Below, one piece after another: positions 1 through 7,985 of a stretch of DNA of 64,000 bases (its first letter is position 1; every line of letters starts with the position of its first letter). The notes beneath the pieces are model-generated. The model saw only the letters and a program-made list of their open reading frames with translations. It was not told the DNA's origin and did not search any database. The position numbers and the translations under genes were made by a program. The stretch comes from JANSWP01 sp041941305. Lineage in GTDB: Bacteria; Bacteroidota; Bacteroidia; Chitinophagales; Saprospiraceae. The stretch is taken from contig JBGTQJ010000010.1 in the NCBI GenBank assembly GCA_041941305.1, positions 1-64,000 of the forward strand. The letters are read 5' to 3'.

Positions 1-104
1 GCCAATGTTTCGATATCCTCGTTTTCTTCATTATACTCATAATCAAAATCAGGATTGGTAGAGAATACGATTCCAGTTCGGTGCTTTTTATTTTTTTTAC
101 TCAT
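1..104 (-). CDS. SUI1/YciH-like translation initiation factor, N-terminal part
   Basis: Only the first 34 codons lie in the window; the gene runs off the left edge. The start is the ATG complementary to 102-104. The protein opens with a lysine-rich stretch (MSKKNKKH), then GIVFSTNPDFDYEY and an acidic run. This layout is what I recall for the N-terminus of Bacteroidota SUI1/eIF1-like proteins, a basic tail and a S-T-N-P-D-F motif before the SUI1 fold. The diagnostic domain itself is outside the window, so the call rests on the tail alone. It is transcribed away from the subtilase gene at 768, so 105-767 is a divergent intergenic region. Confidence 0.55.
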   Translation of the reverse strand, partial: MSKKNKKHRTGIVFSTNPDFDYEYNEENEDIETL

Positions 105-462
105 AAAACTTATATTCAGAATAAGAGGCAAAATTAGGAAAATGCTCCGGGCTTTGCTTTGCTATTTTGATTTTAAAAAAATGAAAGGTTATGACAGGGC
201 ATTTCCAATGAATTGCCTACCTGAAAATACTGATTTTTAAATATTAACAATATAGGAACTATTGGTTTTTTTTGAATAGAAATGACTTTTATTTCTATAA
301 GTAGTTGATTTTGAATGGCTTAAAAGAAAATCCTGTTTCATTAAATCCTGTTTTCAAATTAAACATAATTTTAATATTTATTTTTTTTATTTCTACATTT
401 GCTTCCACAATTTTTAATTCAAATATTCTGTGACATAATATTGGTAAAAGAAATGATTTACC

Positions 463-654
463 CCCTTCAACCCCAGGGCTGTTAAGTTCTATTATTGAAA
501 GTCAAAATGTAAAATGTAAAATGATAAATTTAAAAGTATGGGCATTCATAAAGACCTGATAACGAAATTCTTAGAAAATGTGAACTTTTACATTTATCAT
601 TTTGACTTTTAACTTTATTAGCATAGAACTTAACAGCCCTGCCCTTCAACCCCC
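463..654. repeat. palindromic MITE-like element with 12-bp flanking direct repeats
   Basis: The terminal arms 475-490 and 625-640 are a perfect 16-bp inverted repeat (AGGGCTGTTAAGTTCT and its complement). Inside them the two halves remain partly complementary: AAAGTCAAAATG on the left faces CATTTTGACTTTT on the right, so most of the 166 nt could fold into one hairpin. The left half also carries TAAAATG in tandem. The direct repeat CCCTTCAACCCC abuts the element on both sides (463-474 and 642-653, one extra G on the right), as a target-site duplication would. No transposase is encoded, and no second copy was noticed in the window. Confidence 0.6.
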
Positions 655-681
655 ACTATGTTTTAAGAACAAAAATTTCTC

Positions 682-720
682 AAAGCTTGTCTAATTTATT
701 TTTAGGCAAGCTTTTTTCTT
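682..720 (+). terminator. Rho-independent terminator-like hairpin
   Basis: AAAGCTTG (682-689) pairs with CAAGCTTT (707-714), with an extra CTA/TAG pairing inside the loop, followed by TTTTTCTT. It is oriented for plus-strand transcription although no plus-strand protein gene precedes it, which is the main reason to suspect a non-coding transcript upstream. Confidence 0.5.
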
Positions 721-743
721 GTGCTTTATTATAGCTTACCCCC

Positions 744-751
744 TATATTTG
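744..751 (+). promoter_or_regulatory. -7 promoter element of the subtilase gene
   Basis: TATATTTG matches the Bacteroidota TAnnTTTG element. Transcription would begin near 756, leaving a leader of about 12 nt before the ATG at 768. The upstream TTG at 719-721 is 22 nt away, a little farther than the usual 19. Confidence 0.5.
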
Positions 752-767
752 TTCAAAAAATGGGAGT

Positions 768-2144
768 ATGCATATTTTTTTCACATTAATTTTAAGTTTC
801 ATTAGTTTTTCTCTAATTGCCCAGCAAACACCAAAAAAATATTGGGTTGGTTTTAAAGATAAAGCCAATTCCGCATTTAGTGTTGAAGAACCAGAATCCT
901 TTTTATCCGCCAGAGCATTAGAGAGAAGGCAAAAACATGGAATTGCAATTATTGAAAATGACCTTCCTGTTAATTCAGTTTATCTTTCCAGACTTGAAGA
1001 AAAAGGGGCAATCATCCATAATACTTCCAAGTGGCTGAATGGAACAAGCGTTATTGCTACAGATTCTATCATTGCTCTCATTTCAAACCTTCCATTTATT
1101 GTTGAAATTAAATACGTAGGGAAACATCATGAGGGAAAATTGGCACTGAGAAGATCTGGTAAAAAAAGAGATACCATTTCCGATTATTTATCTCTTGAAA
1201 GCCGATATGGTTATGCAGAAACTCAGATTTCAACCCTTCGGGGAGCGTATTTACACGAACAAAGTTTTCAAGGAGAAGGAATGATGATTGGAGTGTTAGA
1301 TGGAGGATTTTCGAACGTAGACATCATGCCATTTTTTGATAGTTTAAGGCATCACAATCGACTGCTTTATCAAAGAGATTTTGTGGAAGGGGATGATTAT
1401 GTCTATGAGTCCAGCAGCCATGGATCTCAGGTATTATCTGTAATGGGTGCAAATGTGCCCGGTTTTATGGTAGGTACTGCTCCGAACGCCACCTATGTAT
1501 GTTTGAAATCAGAGGATACCAAAGGAGAGTATTTAATTGAAGAAATCAATTGGGTTGCGGCCCTCGAATATGCAGACAGTTTAGGTGTGGATATAGTAAA
1601 TTCTTCACTGGGATATACCGTATTCCATGATTCAAAAATGAACTATGAATATGAAGATTTGAATGGAAAAACGGCGATCGCAAGCAGGGGAGCTGACATC
1701 GCTTTCACAAAGGGAATGATTGTCATAAATAGTGCTGGAAATGAAGGGAATTCTGAATGGAAATATATTGATGTACCAGCAGATGGTATCAATGTCTTAT
1801 CTGTAGGGGCTACCAATTTTGATGGCAAACGTGCCAGATTTAGTTCTATTGGACCTTCTCCTGATGGACGTATTAAGCCAGAAATAGTTGCTCCTGGTAA
1901 AGGGGTAACCGTTGCGTCAACTTACTCAATGAAAGTAAATCGCGCCAATGGCACGTCATTTTCTTCACCATTAATTGCAGGTTTGGTGGCTTGTCTTTGG
2001 CAGGCATTTCCAAATAAAACCAATAGAGAAATTATGGATGCGGTTATCCAAAGCTCAAGTCAATATGGTATTCCAGATGAGGAATTGGGATACGGAATAC
2101 CGAATTTTTATGAGGCATTTCAATTGTTGAGTTTAAAGCCTTGA
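768..2144 (+). CDS. secreted subtilisin-like serine protease (S8)
   Basis: A 458-residue S8 family peptidase, exported by an N-terminal signal peptide (hydrophobic core 3-17, likely cleavage near AQQ 18-20). Residues 25-125 look like a propeptide. The catalytic domain shows Asp178 (GVLDGG), His218 (SSHGSQ), oxyanion Asn325 (SAGNEG) and nucleophile Ser397 (NGTSFSSP), so it should be active. The protein ends soon after the catalytic domain with no type IX sorting domain, so it probably stays in the periplasm or leaves another way. It converges on a second, membrane-bound subtilase at 2239. The substrate is unknown. Confidence 0.9.
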   Translation: MHIFFTLILSFISFSLIAQQTPKKYWVGFKDKANSAFSVEEPESFLSARALERRQKHGIAIIENDLPVNSVYLSRLEEKGAIIHNTSKWLNGTSVIATDSIIALISNLPFIVEIKYVGKHHEGKLALRRSGKKRDTISDYLSLESRYGYAETQISTLRGAYLHEQSFQGEGMMIGVLDGGFSNVDIMPFFDSLRHHNRLLYQRDFVEGDDYVYESSSHGSQVLSVMGANVPGFMVGTAPNATYVCLKSEDTKGEYLIEEINWVAALEYADSLGVDIVNSSLGYTVFHDSKMNYEYEDLNGKTAIASRGADIAFTKGMIVINSAGNEGNSEWKYIDVPADGINVLSVGATNFDGKRARFSSIGPSPDGRIKPEIVAPGKGVTVASTYSMKVNRANGTSFSSPLIAGLVACLWQAFPNKTNREIMDAVIQSSSQYGIPDEELGYGIPNFYEAFQLLSLKP

Positions 2145-2159
2145 GGCTGTATAATCTGG

Positions 2160-2225
2160 TTTCAAATGGTTCAAAATTGTTCAAAGTGGTTTCAACATGT
2201 TTGAACAATTTTGAACCATTTGAAA
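2160..2225. terminator. perfect 26-bp inverted repeat between convergent genes
   Basis: Arms 2160-2185 and 2200-2225 are perfectly complementary over 26 bp with a 14-nt spacer. They lie between two convergent genes and probably terminate both. Each arm is built from the repeated motif CAAA(A)TGGTTCAAA, which recurs in other intergenic palindromes of this window (near 44631 and 55712). There is no clear T-run on either side. Confidence 0.6.
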
Positions 2226-2238
2226 TCCCTGTTTTCTC

Positions 2239-3795
2239 CTATTCCAAAAGCACCCTAATTGCCTCCGAAGGATAAATCATCTTCCCAGTTTTTCGGGTTT
2301 GCCTGGTGTCTCTACCTGTCTTTTCCAATATTTTATATACCTCTTTGGTCTTTAAATCTGGTTCGATACTTTTCATAAGCCCTACCAGACCTGCTACATG
2401 TGGGCAAGCCATGGAAGTTCCGTTAAAAGCTGCATACTTTTCTTTATTTCTTGTGGTAGGCACTGTAGAGTAAATTTTTACGCCGGGTGCAGCTATCCCC
2501 ATATCCAAATCTGTGACATAATTGGAAAAAGATGCTTTGTTCATTAAAGTGTCGATTGCACTTACGGTGATGACTCCGGGAGTATTTGCTGGAGAATAGT
2601 TTTTGGCATTCATGTTTGAATTGCCAGCAGCAACCACAACAATGCTATTTTTTCGCTCTGCATATTTGATTGCTTTTGTGTAAGCCTTTTTCCTACTGGC
2701 ATTTGAACGACCTCCCAGGGACATTGAGATGACGTCTGCCTTCAAATCTGCTGCTTCCAAGATGCCATTTATGACGGATCGTTGGGTTCCTCCACCAGAA
2801 TTATTCAAAACCTTTATGCTTGTTAGCTCTACAAAGGAATTATTGGGAGAGAAGGACGCCACGCCAATATTGTTGTTGGTAACAGCTCCCGCAATGCCAG
2901 CACAATGGGTTCCATGTCCAACCATATCTACGTCGTAAGCGGGTTTAGTGGTTGTATAGCGGTCTTTTAAGTCTTCGTGTTTTCCGGAAACTCCGGTATC
3001 TAATATGGCAATGGTCGCTTTTTTCACTGGTTTTACATCTTTTTCCTTCAAAAGCGCGTATAGTTTATCGACATCCAAAGCTTCGAAACCCCATTGATGC
3101 GTTAATCCTGGGTCATTGATACCAAATTTTCTATTGATTTCTGGGAGAGGAGTGGTTCTCATTGGAGCCACGCTGATGACCTCATTTCCTTCTGCATAAT
3201 CCACGAATTCACTACTTTCCAATGCGTTGATAATTTCAATCAAATCGTTTTGGTGTTTTTCGGGAATATTTATGACATAAAAATCATCCAAATCCGTAAA
3301 TGCCTTATCCTGCATTTGAAAGGCAGGCTCGAAATCTACCAGACTATACTTCTTCAATATATCCTGTAAATCAGCTACTTGTGCACCTTCTTTTAAATCT
3401 ACTAAAAGTTCCCAGTTTTCGTCGTATTGTATTTCGCTGCTGGAAGTAGCATCCGTTTCTATTACTATTTTTTGTGGAAAAGTATTGACCAGTTTTGGTA
3501 AATAAAATTTACCAATCAGGATGCCAATGATAGCTAAAAAGGCAACATAAAAATACCGCTTTTTCAAAAAGATACTAGCTAAAAAAGCACTACCACCAAG
3601 TACAAGTAAATCCCTGGACAATGCCATTAATTTGTAGCCAGGGGTAGCTTCCTGAATAAACAATGTCAATAAATAAAGCCCAAAAACGCCAAAGAATAAT
3701 TTGGGGAATAGCAGCCTGGTCGATGCTTTTCTTTGGGCAGAAAACCAGAAAATTAAAGTGGCCAGCGAAGCAAGAAAACTGATGATATATAGCAT
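2239..3795 (-). CDS. membrane-anchored subtilisin-like protease (S8)
   Basis: 518 residues. The first 100 contain about four hydrophobic segments (near 4-19, 32-47, 62-77 and 81-99), which is unusual for a subtilase. Residues 105-210 resemble an inhibitor-type propeptide. The catalytic domain is thermitase-like: Asp266 (ILDTGVSG), His294 (GHGTHCAG), Asn392 (AAGNSN) and Ser461 (NGTSMACPHVAG). All catalytic residues are present. It is probably anchored in the inner membrane with the protease in the periplasm; the topology is inferred. It shares its 3' palindrome with the convergent soluble subtilase. Confidence 0.9.
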   Translation of the reverse strand: MLYIISFLASLATLIFWFSAQRKASTRLLFPKLFFGVFGLYLLTLFIQEATPGYKLMALSRDLLVLGGSAFLASIFLKKRYFYVAFLAIIGILIGKFYLPKLVNTFPQKIVIETDATSSSEIQYDENWELLVDLKEGAQVADLQDILKKYSLVDFEPAFQMQDKAFTDLDDFYVINIPEKHQNDLIEIINALESSEFVDYAEGNEVISVAPMRTTPLPEINRKFGINDPGLTHQWGFEALDVDKLYALLKEKDVKPVKKATIAILDTGVSGKHEDLKDRYTTTKPAYDVDMVGHGTHCAGIAGAVTNNNIGVASFSPNNSFVELTSIKVLNNSGGGTQRSVINGILEAADLKADVISMSLGGRSNASRKKAYTKAIKYAERKNSIVVVAAGNSNMNAKNYSPANTPGVITVSAIDTLMNKASFSNYVTDLDMGIAAPGVKIYSTVPTTRNKEKYAAFNGTSMACPHVAGLVGLMKSIEPDLKTKEVYKILEKTGRDTRQTRKTGKMIYPSEAIRVLLE

Positions 3796-4017
3796 GATTA
3801 AAGGTTTTTTCTAAATATTTTTCGAAGTAGGGATTTAAATAATTCTACTTTCCTTCTAAAGAACGTTTGAAATTACAAAAATGATTTATCCTTAAAAAAA
3901 TCAAAAAGACCAACTCTTTATTAATCCAGTTGAGACTTCATGATGTTTAGATAAAGTTATTTCCACAAAACTGTTTTTACTTCAAAATTCTACTTCCCTT
4001 TTCGCAAAAAGAATTGC

Positions 4018-4025
4018 TATTTTTG
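4018..4025 (+). promoter_or_regulatory. -7 promoter element of trxB
   Basis: TATTTTTG fits TAnnTTTG, giving a start near 4030. A TTG codon at 4034 is in frame with trxB but would be only 4 nt into the message, so the ATG at 4076 is the better start. Confidence 0.5.
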
Positions 4026-4075
4026 CGGCCCTTTTGAAGAAGGATTTCAAAAAAATAATCGAAAAGAATTTACCA

Positions 4076-5035
4076 ATGGCAGAAAACAAAGAAGTATTCA
4101 AAACTTTAATAATCGGGTCCGGACCTGCAGGATATACTGCTGCTGTCTATGCCGCCCGAGCTAATTTGTCTCCTGTACTTTGCACTGGACATCAACCAGG
4201 AGGGCAATTAATGGACACAACGGATGTTGAAAATTATCCAGGTTACCCAGACGGGATTATGGGACCTCAGATGATGGCAGATTTCGAAAAACAAGCCAAG
4301 CGTTTTGGAACGGATGTACGAACCGACTTCATTTCCAAAGTAGAATTTAGCAAAAACGGAGATGGAGTCCACAAAGCATGGACGGAAAGAGGAGATGAGC
4401 TTCATTCACATACCATTATTATATCTACTGGGGCAAGTGCGAAATGGCTTGGTTTGGAATCTGAGATAAGATTGAGGGATATAGGAGGTGGCGTTTCTGC
4501 ATGTGCTGTTTGTGATGGCTTTTTTTATAGAAATCAGGAAGTGGCAATTGTAGGGGCAGGGGATACCGCTGCCGAGGAAGCGACTTACCTTTCTAAATTG
4601 TGTAAAAAAGTACACATGCTAGTCCGAAGAGATGAGATGCGTGCCTCAAAAATAATGCAGGACCGCGTCTTCAAAGCAGAAAATATTCAGGTTTATTGGA
4701 ATACAGAAACAGATGAAGTCCTCGGCGATGAAGAAGTAGTTGGTGTTAGCGTTTTCAATAATAAAACAGGAGAAAAGTCGGTAATTGATGTTACCGGATT
4801 TTTTGTAGCGATTGGGCACAAACCCAACACAGATATTTTCAAAGACTATCTGGATATGGATCAAACTGGCTACATCCTGACAAAGCCGGATAGTACGCAT
4901 ACCAATATTGAAGGGGTCTTTGCAAGTGGAGATGCCCAGGATCATGTGTATCGTCAAGCCGTAACTGCGGCTGGCACGGGCTGTATGGCAGCTTTGGATG
5001 CAGAACGGTATTTAGCAGCAAAAGGCATTATTTGA
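4076..5035 (+). CDS. trxB: thioredoxin-disulfide reductase
   Basis: A 319-residue FAD/NADPH enzyme that reduces thioredoxin in the cytoplasm. Seen: FAD-binding GSGPAGYTAA (14-23), redox centre Cys143-Ala-Val-Cys146 followed by DGFF, NADPH motif GAGDTAAEEA (160-169), and the C-terminal FAD motif ASGDAQDH. The length is typical. I chose ATG 4076 over an in-frame TTG at 4034 because the family begins just before the first beta strand and the promoter lies at 4018. It is probably transcribed alone; an imperfect inverted repeat separates it from fbaA. Confidence 0.96.
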   Translation: MAENKEVFKTLIIGSGPAGYTAAVYAARANLSPVLCTGHQPGGQLMDTTDVENYPGYPDGIMGPQMMADFEKQAKRFGTDVRTDFISKVEFSKNGDGVHKAWTERGDELHSHTIIISTGASAKWLGLESEIRLRDIGGGVSACAVCDGFFYRNQEVAIVGAGDTAAEEATYLSKLCKKVHMLVRRDEMRASKIMQDRVFKAENIQVYWNTETDEVLGDEEVVGVSVFNNKTGEKSVIDVTGFFVAIGHKPNTDIFKDYLDMDQTGYILTKPDSTHTNIEGVFASGDAQDHVYRQAVTAAGTGCMAALDAERYLAAKGII

Positions 5036-5040
5036 TTTCA

Positions 5041-5109
5041 CAGTTCACTGTTTTCAGTCCCCAGCTTTAAAGCCATCAAGGGAATTTGGGAACTGGAAAC
5101 TGGGAACCC
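5041..5109. repeat. imperfect inverted repeat between trxB and fbaA
   Basis: 5041-5064 and 5086-5109 are complementary at roughly 18 of 24 positions (CAGTTCACTG... against ...CTGGGAACC). Without a T-run this is a weak terminator or an intergenic palindrome of the CTGGTTAC/CAGTTC type also seen at 37065-37220. Confidence 0.4.
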
Positions 5110-5123
5110 AATATAAACCAACG

Positions 5124-6194
5124 ATGACAAGATTTAGAAAAGGTGTTTTGCATGGTGATGAAGTGACAGAGTTGTTCAACTATGCAAATGACAATGATTT
5201 CGCACTTCCAGCTGTCAATGTGGTTGGGACGAATTCTGTAAATGCAGTTTTGGAAACTGCCCGAGAGGTTAACTCACCCGTAATCGTTCAATTTTCTAAT
5301 GGGGGCGCTTCCTTTTTTGCTGGAAAAGGCTTATCAAATGATAATCAAAAAGCAGCTGTTTTAGGCGCTATTTCAGGGGCGATGCATGTCCACACGATGG
5401 CAAAAGCTTATGGTGTTACTGTCGTTTTGCATACGGATCATTGTGCCAAAAAACTATTGCCATGGGTAGATGGCATGTTGGAAGCAGGAGAACAATTCTA
5501 CAATGAAAGAGGTTATCCCCTTTATAGCTCACACATGCTGGATTTGTCAGAAGAAGAAATTGAAGAAAATATTGAAACTTGTGAAAGATACCACAAAAGA
5601 ATGTCCAGGATTGGAATGACACTTGAGATAGAACTTGGGGTAACTGGAGGAGAGGAAGATGGAGTAGACAATACAGATGTGGATAGCTCAAGATTGTACA
5701 CTCAACCGGATGAGGTCGCATATGCCTATGAAAAACTTTCAGCCATTAGTGACAAGTTTACTGTGGCTGCAGCTTTTGGCAATGTTCATGGTGTATATAA
5801 GCCTGGTAATGTGGAATTAAAACCCATCATTCTAAAAAACTCTCAGGTTCATATTCGCGAAAAATTTGGTATTACAGAAGAGAACCCCATCAATTTTGTA
5901 TTTCATGGTGGTTCTGGTTCTTCCAGGCAAGAAATTCGGGAGGCCATTGAATACGGTGCCATCAAAATGAATATTGATACGGATATGCAATGGGCATTTT
6001 GGAGTGGAGTCAGAGATTATTACGAAGGCAAGCGCGATTATTTACAAACTCAAATAGGCAATCCCGACGGCGATGACATTCCAAATAAAAAGGTATATGA
6101 TCCCCGCAAATGGTTGCGCCATGCCGAAGGTGTATTTGTGGAGAGATTGAAGCAGGCATTTGAGGATTTGAATTGTATGAATCGAAATGCGTAA
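5124..6194 (+). CDS. fbaA: class II fructose-bisphosphate aldolase
   Basis: A 356-residue zinc-dependent aldolase that cleaves fructose 1,6-bisphosphate to dihydroxyacetone phosphate and glyceraldehyde 3-phosphate. The class IIa residues line up with the E. coli enzyme at an offset of 3-4: catalytic Asp105 and zinc ligand His106 (LHTDHC), Glu170, His222 (NVHGVY) and His261 (FHGGSGSS), with the phosphate-binding KMNIDTD near 281-287. The start is an ATG after a sequence with no Shine-Dalgarno. pfkA, the preceding glycolytic step, lies about 34 kb away in this window. Confidence 0.96.
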   Translation: MTRFRKGVLHGDEVTELFNYANDNDFALPAVNVVGTNSVNAVLETAREVNSPVIVQFSNGGASFFAGKGLSNDNQKAAVLGAISGAMHVHTMAKAYGVTVVLHTDHCAKKLLPWVDGMLEAGEQFYNERGYPLYSSHMLDLSEEEIEENIETCERYHKRMSRIGMTLEIELGVTGGEEDGVDNTDVDSSRLYTQPDEVAYAYEKLSAISDKFTVAAAFGNVHGVYKPGNVELKPIILKNSQVHIREKFGITEENPINFVFHGGSGSSRQEIREAIEYGAIKMNIDTDMQWAFWSGVRDYYEGKRDYLQTQIGNPDGDDIPNKKVYDPRKWLRHAEGVFVERLKQAFEDLNCMNRNA

Positions 6195-6328
6195 AGAGCT
6201 GGTTTGCTTTTTTTATTGAAGCTGGGTTAATTGTTTTTGTACTTATATGAATACATATGACCTATCAAAAATAAGCCTTCGACAGCAACTACAGATAATT
6301 AATACAACGTTAATGACGTTTTATAAAC

Positions 6329-6369
6329 TTGATATTTATCGCCGTGCAATTAACTTTGTAGGGCGATAA
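6329..6369 (+). promoter_or_regulatory. promoter with inverted repeat around the -7 box
   Basis: TTG at 6329-6331, 19 nt of spacer, then TAACTTTG at 6351-6358: a full match to the Bacteroidota -33/-7 pattern, giving a start near 6363 and a leader of about 90 nt before the gene at 6454. A perfect 8-bp inverted repeat, TTATCGCC (6336-6343) and GGCGATAA (6362-6369), brackets the -7 box and could be an operator. Confidence 0.6.
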
Positions 6370-6453
6370 TTTCTTAAGGGTAACATTTTGAAGGGTTTCC
6401 CGTCTCAACTTACAGGTCAACATACTATTTGACACTTTTCAAAAAAACGCAAC

Positions 6454-7917
6454 ATGAATTTATTGGCACGAACTGTTTTTACCTTACTTGTCTTTTCTAT
6501 TTTTCAATTTTCTGTTTTTGCCCAAGCAGGACATGAAATCAAATTCAAAATTGATGGTTTTCAGGAAAATGAAATGTACCTGGGCTACTACTATGGAGAT
6601 AAGCAATATTTGAAGGACACGACGCAAATAGATGCTGATGGTTATTTTGTTTTTAAAGGAGAAGAGGAATATGCTCCTGGAGTTTATTTGGCAGTTTTAC
6701 CACCAGACAATAAATTTATTCAATTCTTTGTGAATTCCGGTGAGCAGCATTTTACGATGGAAACGAAAATGGACCGATTCGCAGAGGCTATGAAAATCAA
6801 AAATTCGCCAGATAATGCACTTTTTTATCAATACATGAATTATTTAGCAGGGAAAAGACCCCAGGCTGAAAAATATAGAAAAGCACTCGAGGAAGAGCAG
6901 GTTGAAAATAAAAAAGCTGAAATAGAAGCTCAAATTGAGATAATGGATAAGGAAGTAGAAGCTTATCAAAAGAAAATGATTTCCGAAAATCCCAAAACAC
7001 TTACTGCTGCTTTGATTAAGGCAAATATGCCATTGGATTATCCCGATTTTGGAGAGGGCGAAGAGGCTCAGGTCAAACAATGGCGCTGGACACAAAAGCA
7101 TTACTTTGATAATATTGACTTAAGCGATCCCAGGATGTTATTGACACCCTTCCTATTTCAGAGAATAGACCATTTCGTCAATAAATTGACCGTTCAACAC
7201 CCGGATACTATTAGTTTGGCAATTGATAGGGTTTTGAATTTATTGAAACCAGCAGAGGATTCCTATAAATATTATTTGGTCCATTTTATTAACACATTTG
7301 CAAAATCAAAAGTGGTTGGATTTGACGCAGTGTATGTACACTTGGGTTTAAATTATTATAAAAAAGGCTTGGCTCCATGGACTGAGGAAGAGCAATTGAA
7401 AAAGATTGTGGAAAATGCAGAGAAATTAGAGCCATTGTTGATTGGTAAAATTGCTCCGAACATTGAAATGCAAACCCAGACCGGAGAAAAAATAGCCTTA
7501 CATGATTTTGAATCTCCCTATACTGTTTTATTCTTTTGGGATCCGGATTGCGGCCATTGCAAAAAAGCAACACCACTCATGCTCGAATTTTCCAAAAAAT
7601 ACAAGGAAAAGGGAGTTGAGGTTTTTGCAATATGTACAGCCTTGATTAAAAAAGACGATGAGGGAAATTGGTCAATGGAAGATGTGGATGAATGTTGGAA
7701 ATACATTAAAGAAAACGGCACAGATGTATGGTTTCAAACGGTTGATCCCTACCACCGTTCCAGATATAAGTCCGTTTATGATATTCGAACGACTCCTCAG
7801 GTATATATTCTGGACGAAAAGAAAGAGATTATATCCAAAAAGATAGGCGCAGAGCAGATGGGAGAGGTGATGGATCACATTCTGGAGAGTAAAAATGAAG
7901 AAAACTCCAAGTCGTAG
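6454..7917 (+). CDS. exported TlpA-like thiol-disulfide protein with DUF4369-type N-terminus
   Basis: 487 residues with a signal peptide (cleavage probably near FAQA, 22-25). The first domain (25-130) is a beta-rich DUF4369-like module typical of Bacteroidota exported redoxins. A charged helical stretch follows (135-180), then a spacer domain, and a thioredoxin fold from about 345 with the redox motif Cys366-Gly-His-Cys369 (DPDCGHCKK) and a cis-proline (TTPQVYI). It probably works in the periplasm on disulfides or cytochrome maturation; the partner is unknown. It has its own promoter at 6329 and is followed by a hairpin shared with the convergent SDR gene. Confidence 0.85.
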   Translation: MNLLARTVFTLLVFSIFQFSVFAQAGHEIKFKIDGFQENEMYLGYYYGDKQYLKDTTQIDADGYFVFKGEEEYAPGVYLAVLPPDNKFIQFFVNSGEQHFTMETKMDRFAEAMKIKNSPDNALFYQYMNYLAGKRPQAEKYRKALEEEQVENKKAEIEAQIEIMDKEVEAYQKKMISENPKTLTAALIKANMPLDYPDFGEGEEAQVKQWRWTQKHYFDNIDLSDPRMLLTPFLFQRIDHFVNKLTVQHPDTISLAIDRVLNLLKPAEDSYKYYLVHFINTFAKSKVVGFDAVYVHLGLNYYKKGLAPWTEEEQLKKIVENAEKLEPLLIGKIAPNIEMQTQTGEKIALHDFESPYTVLFFWDPDCGHCKKATPLMLEFSKKYKEKGVEVFAICTALIKKDDEGNWSMEDVDECWKYIKENGTDVWFQTVDPYHRSRYKSVYDIRTTPQVYILDEKKEIISKKIGAEQMGEVMDHILESKNEENSKS

Positions 7918-7934
7918 TCAGTTGTCAGATGGCA

Positions 7935-7975
7935 GTTGTGGGTTATCAGTTATTTTGTTGAACTTAACCCACAAC
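7935..7975. terminator. hairpin between convergent genes
   Basis: GTTGTGGGTTA (7935-7945) pairs perfectly with TAACCCACAAC (7965-7975), loop 19 nt. It lies between the ends of the TlpA-like gene and the SDR gene and could terminate both. The preceding CAGTTGTCAGATGGCAG is repetitive, in the style of intergenic palindromes elsewhere in the window. Confidence 0.5.
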
Positions 7976-7985
7976 CCACAACCAG

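Larger units (their letters stand above)
394..720 (+). ncRNA. candidate small RNA locus, promoter to terminator, split by an insertion
   Basis: A good -7 element, TACATTTG, lies at 394-401; by the Bacteroidota spacing transcription would start near 406. No matching TTG is visible at -33. A hairpin followed by a T-run sits at 682-720. No plus-strand reading frame of coding character lies between. Removing the palindromic element and one flanking direct repeat (463-654) leaves a transcript of roughly 130-140 nt. I recognise no Rfam family. This is inference from a promoter plus a terminator; the region could equally be a decayed locus. Confidence 0.25.

Noticed and set aside
55..240. A 61-codon plus-strand frame at the left edge
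   Set aside because: It is antisense to the start of the SUI1-like gene and of low-complexity composition.
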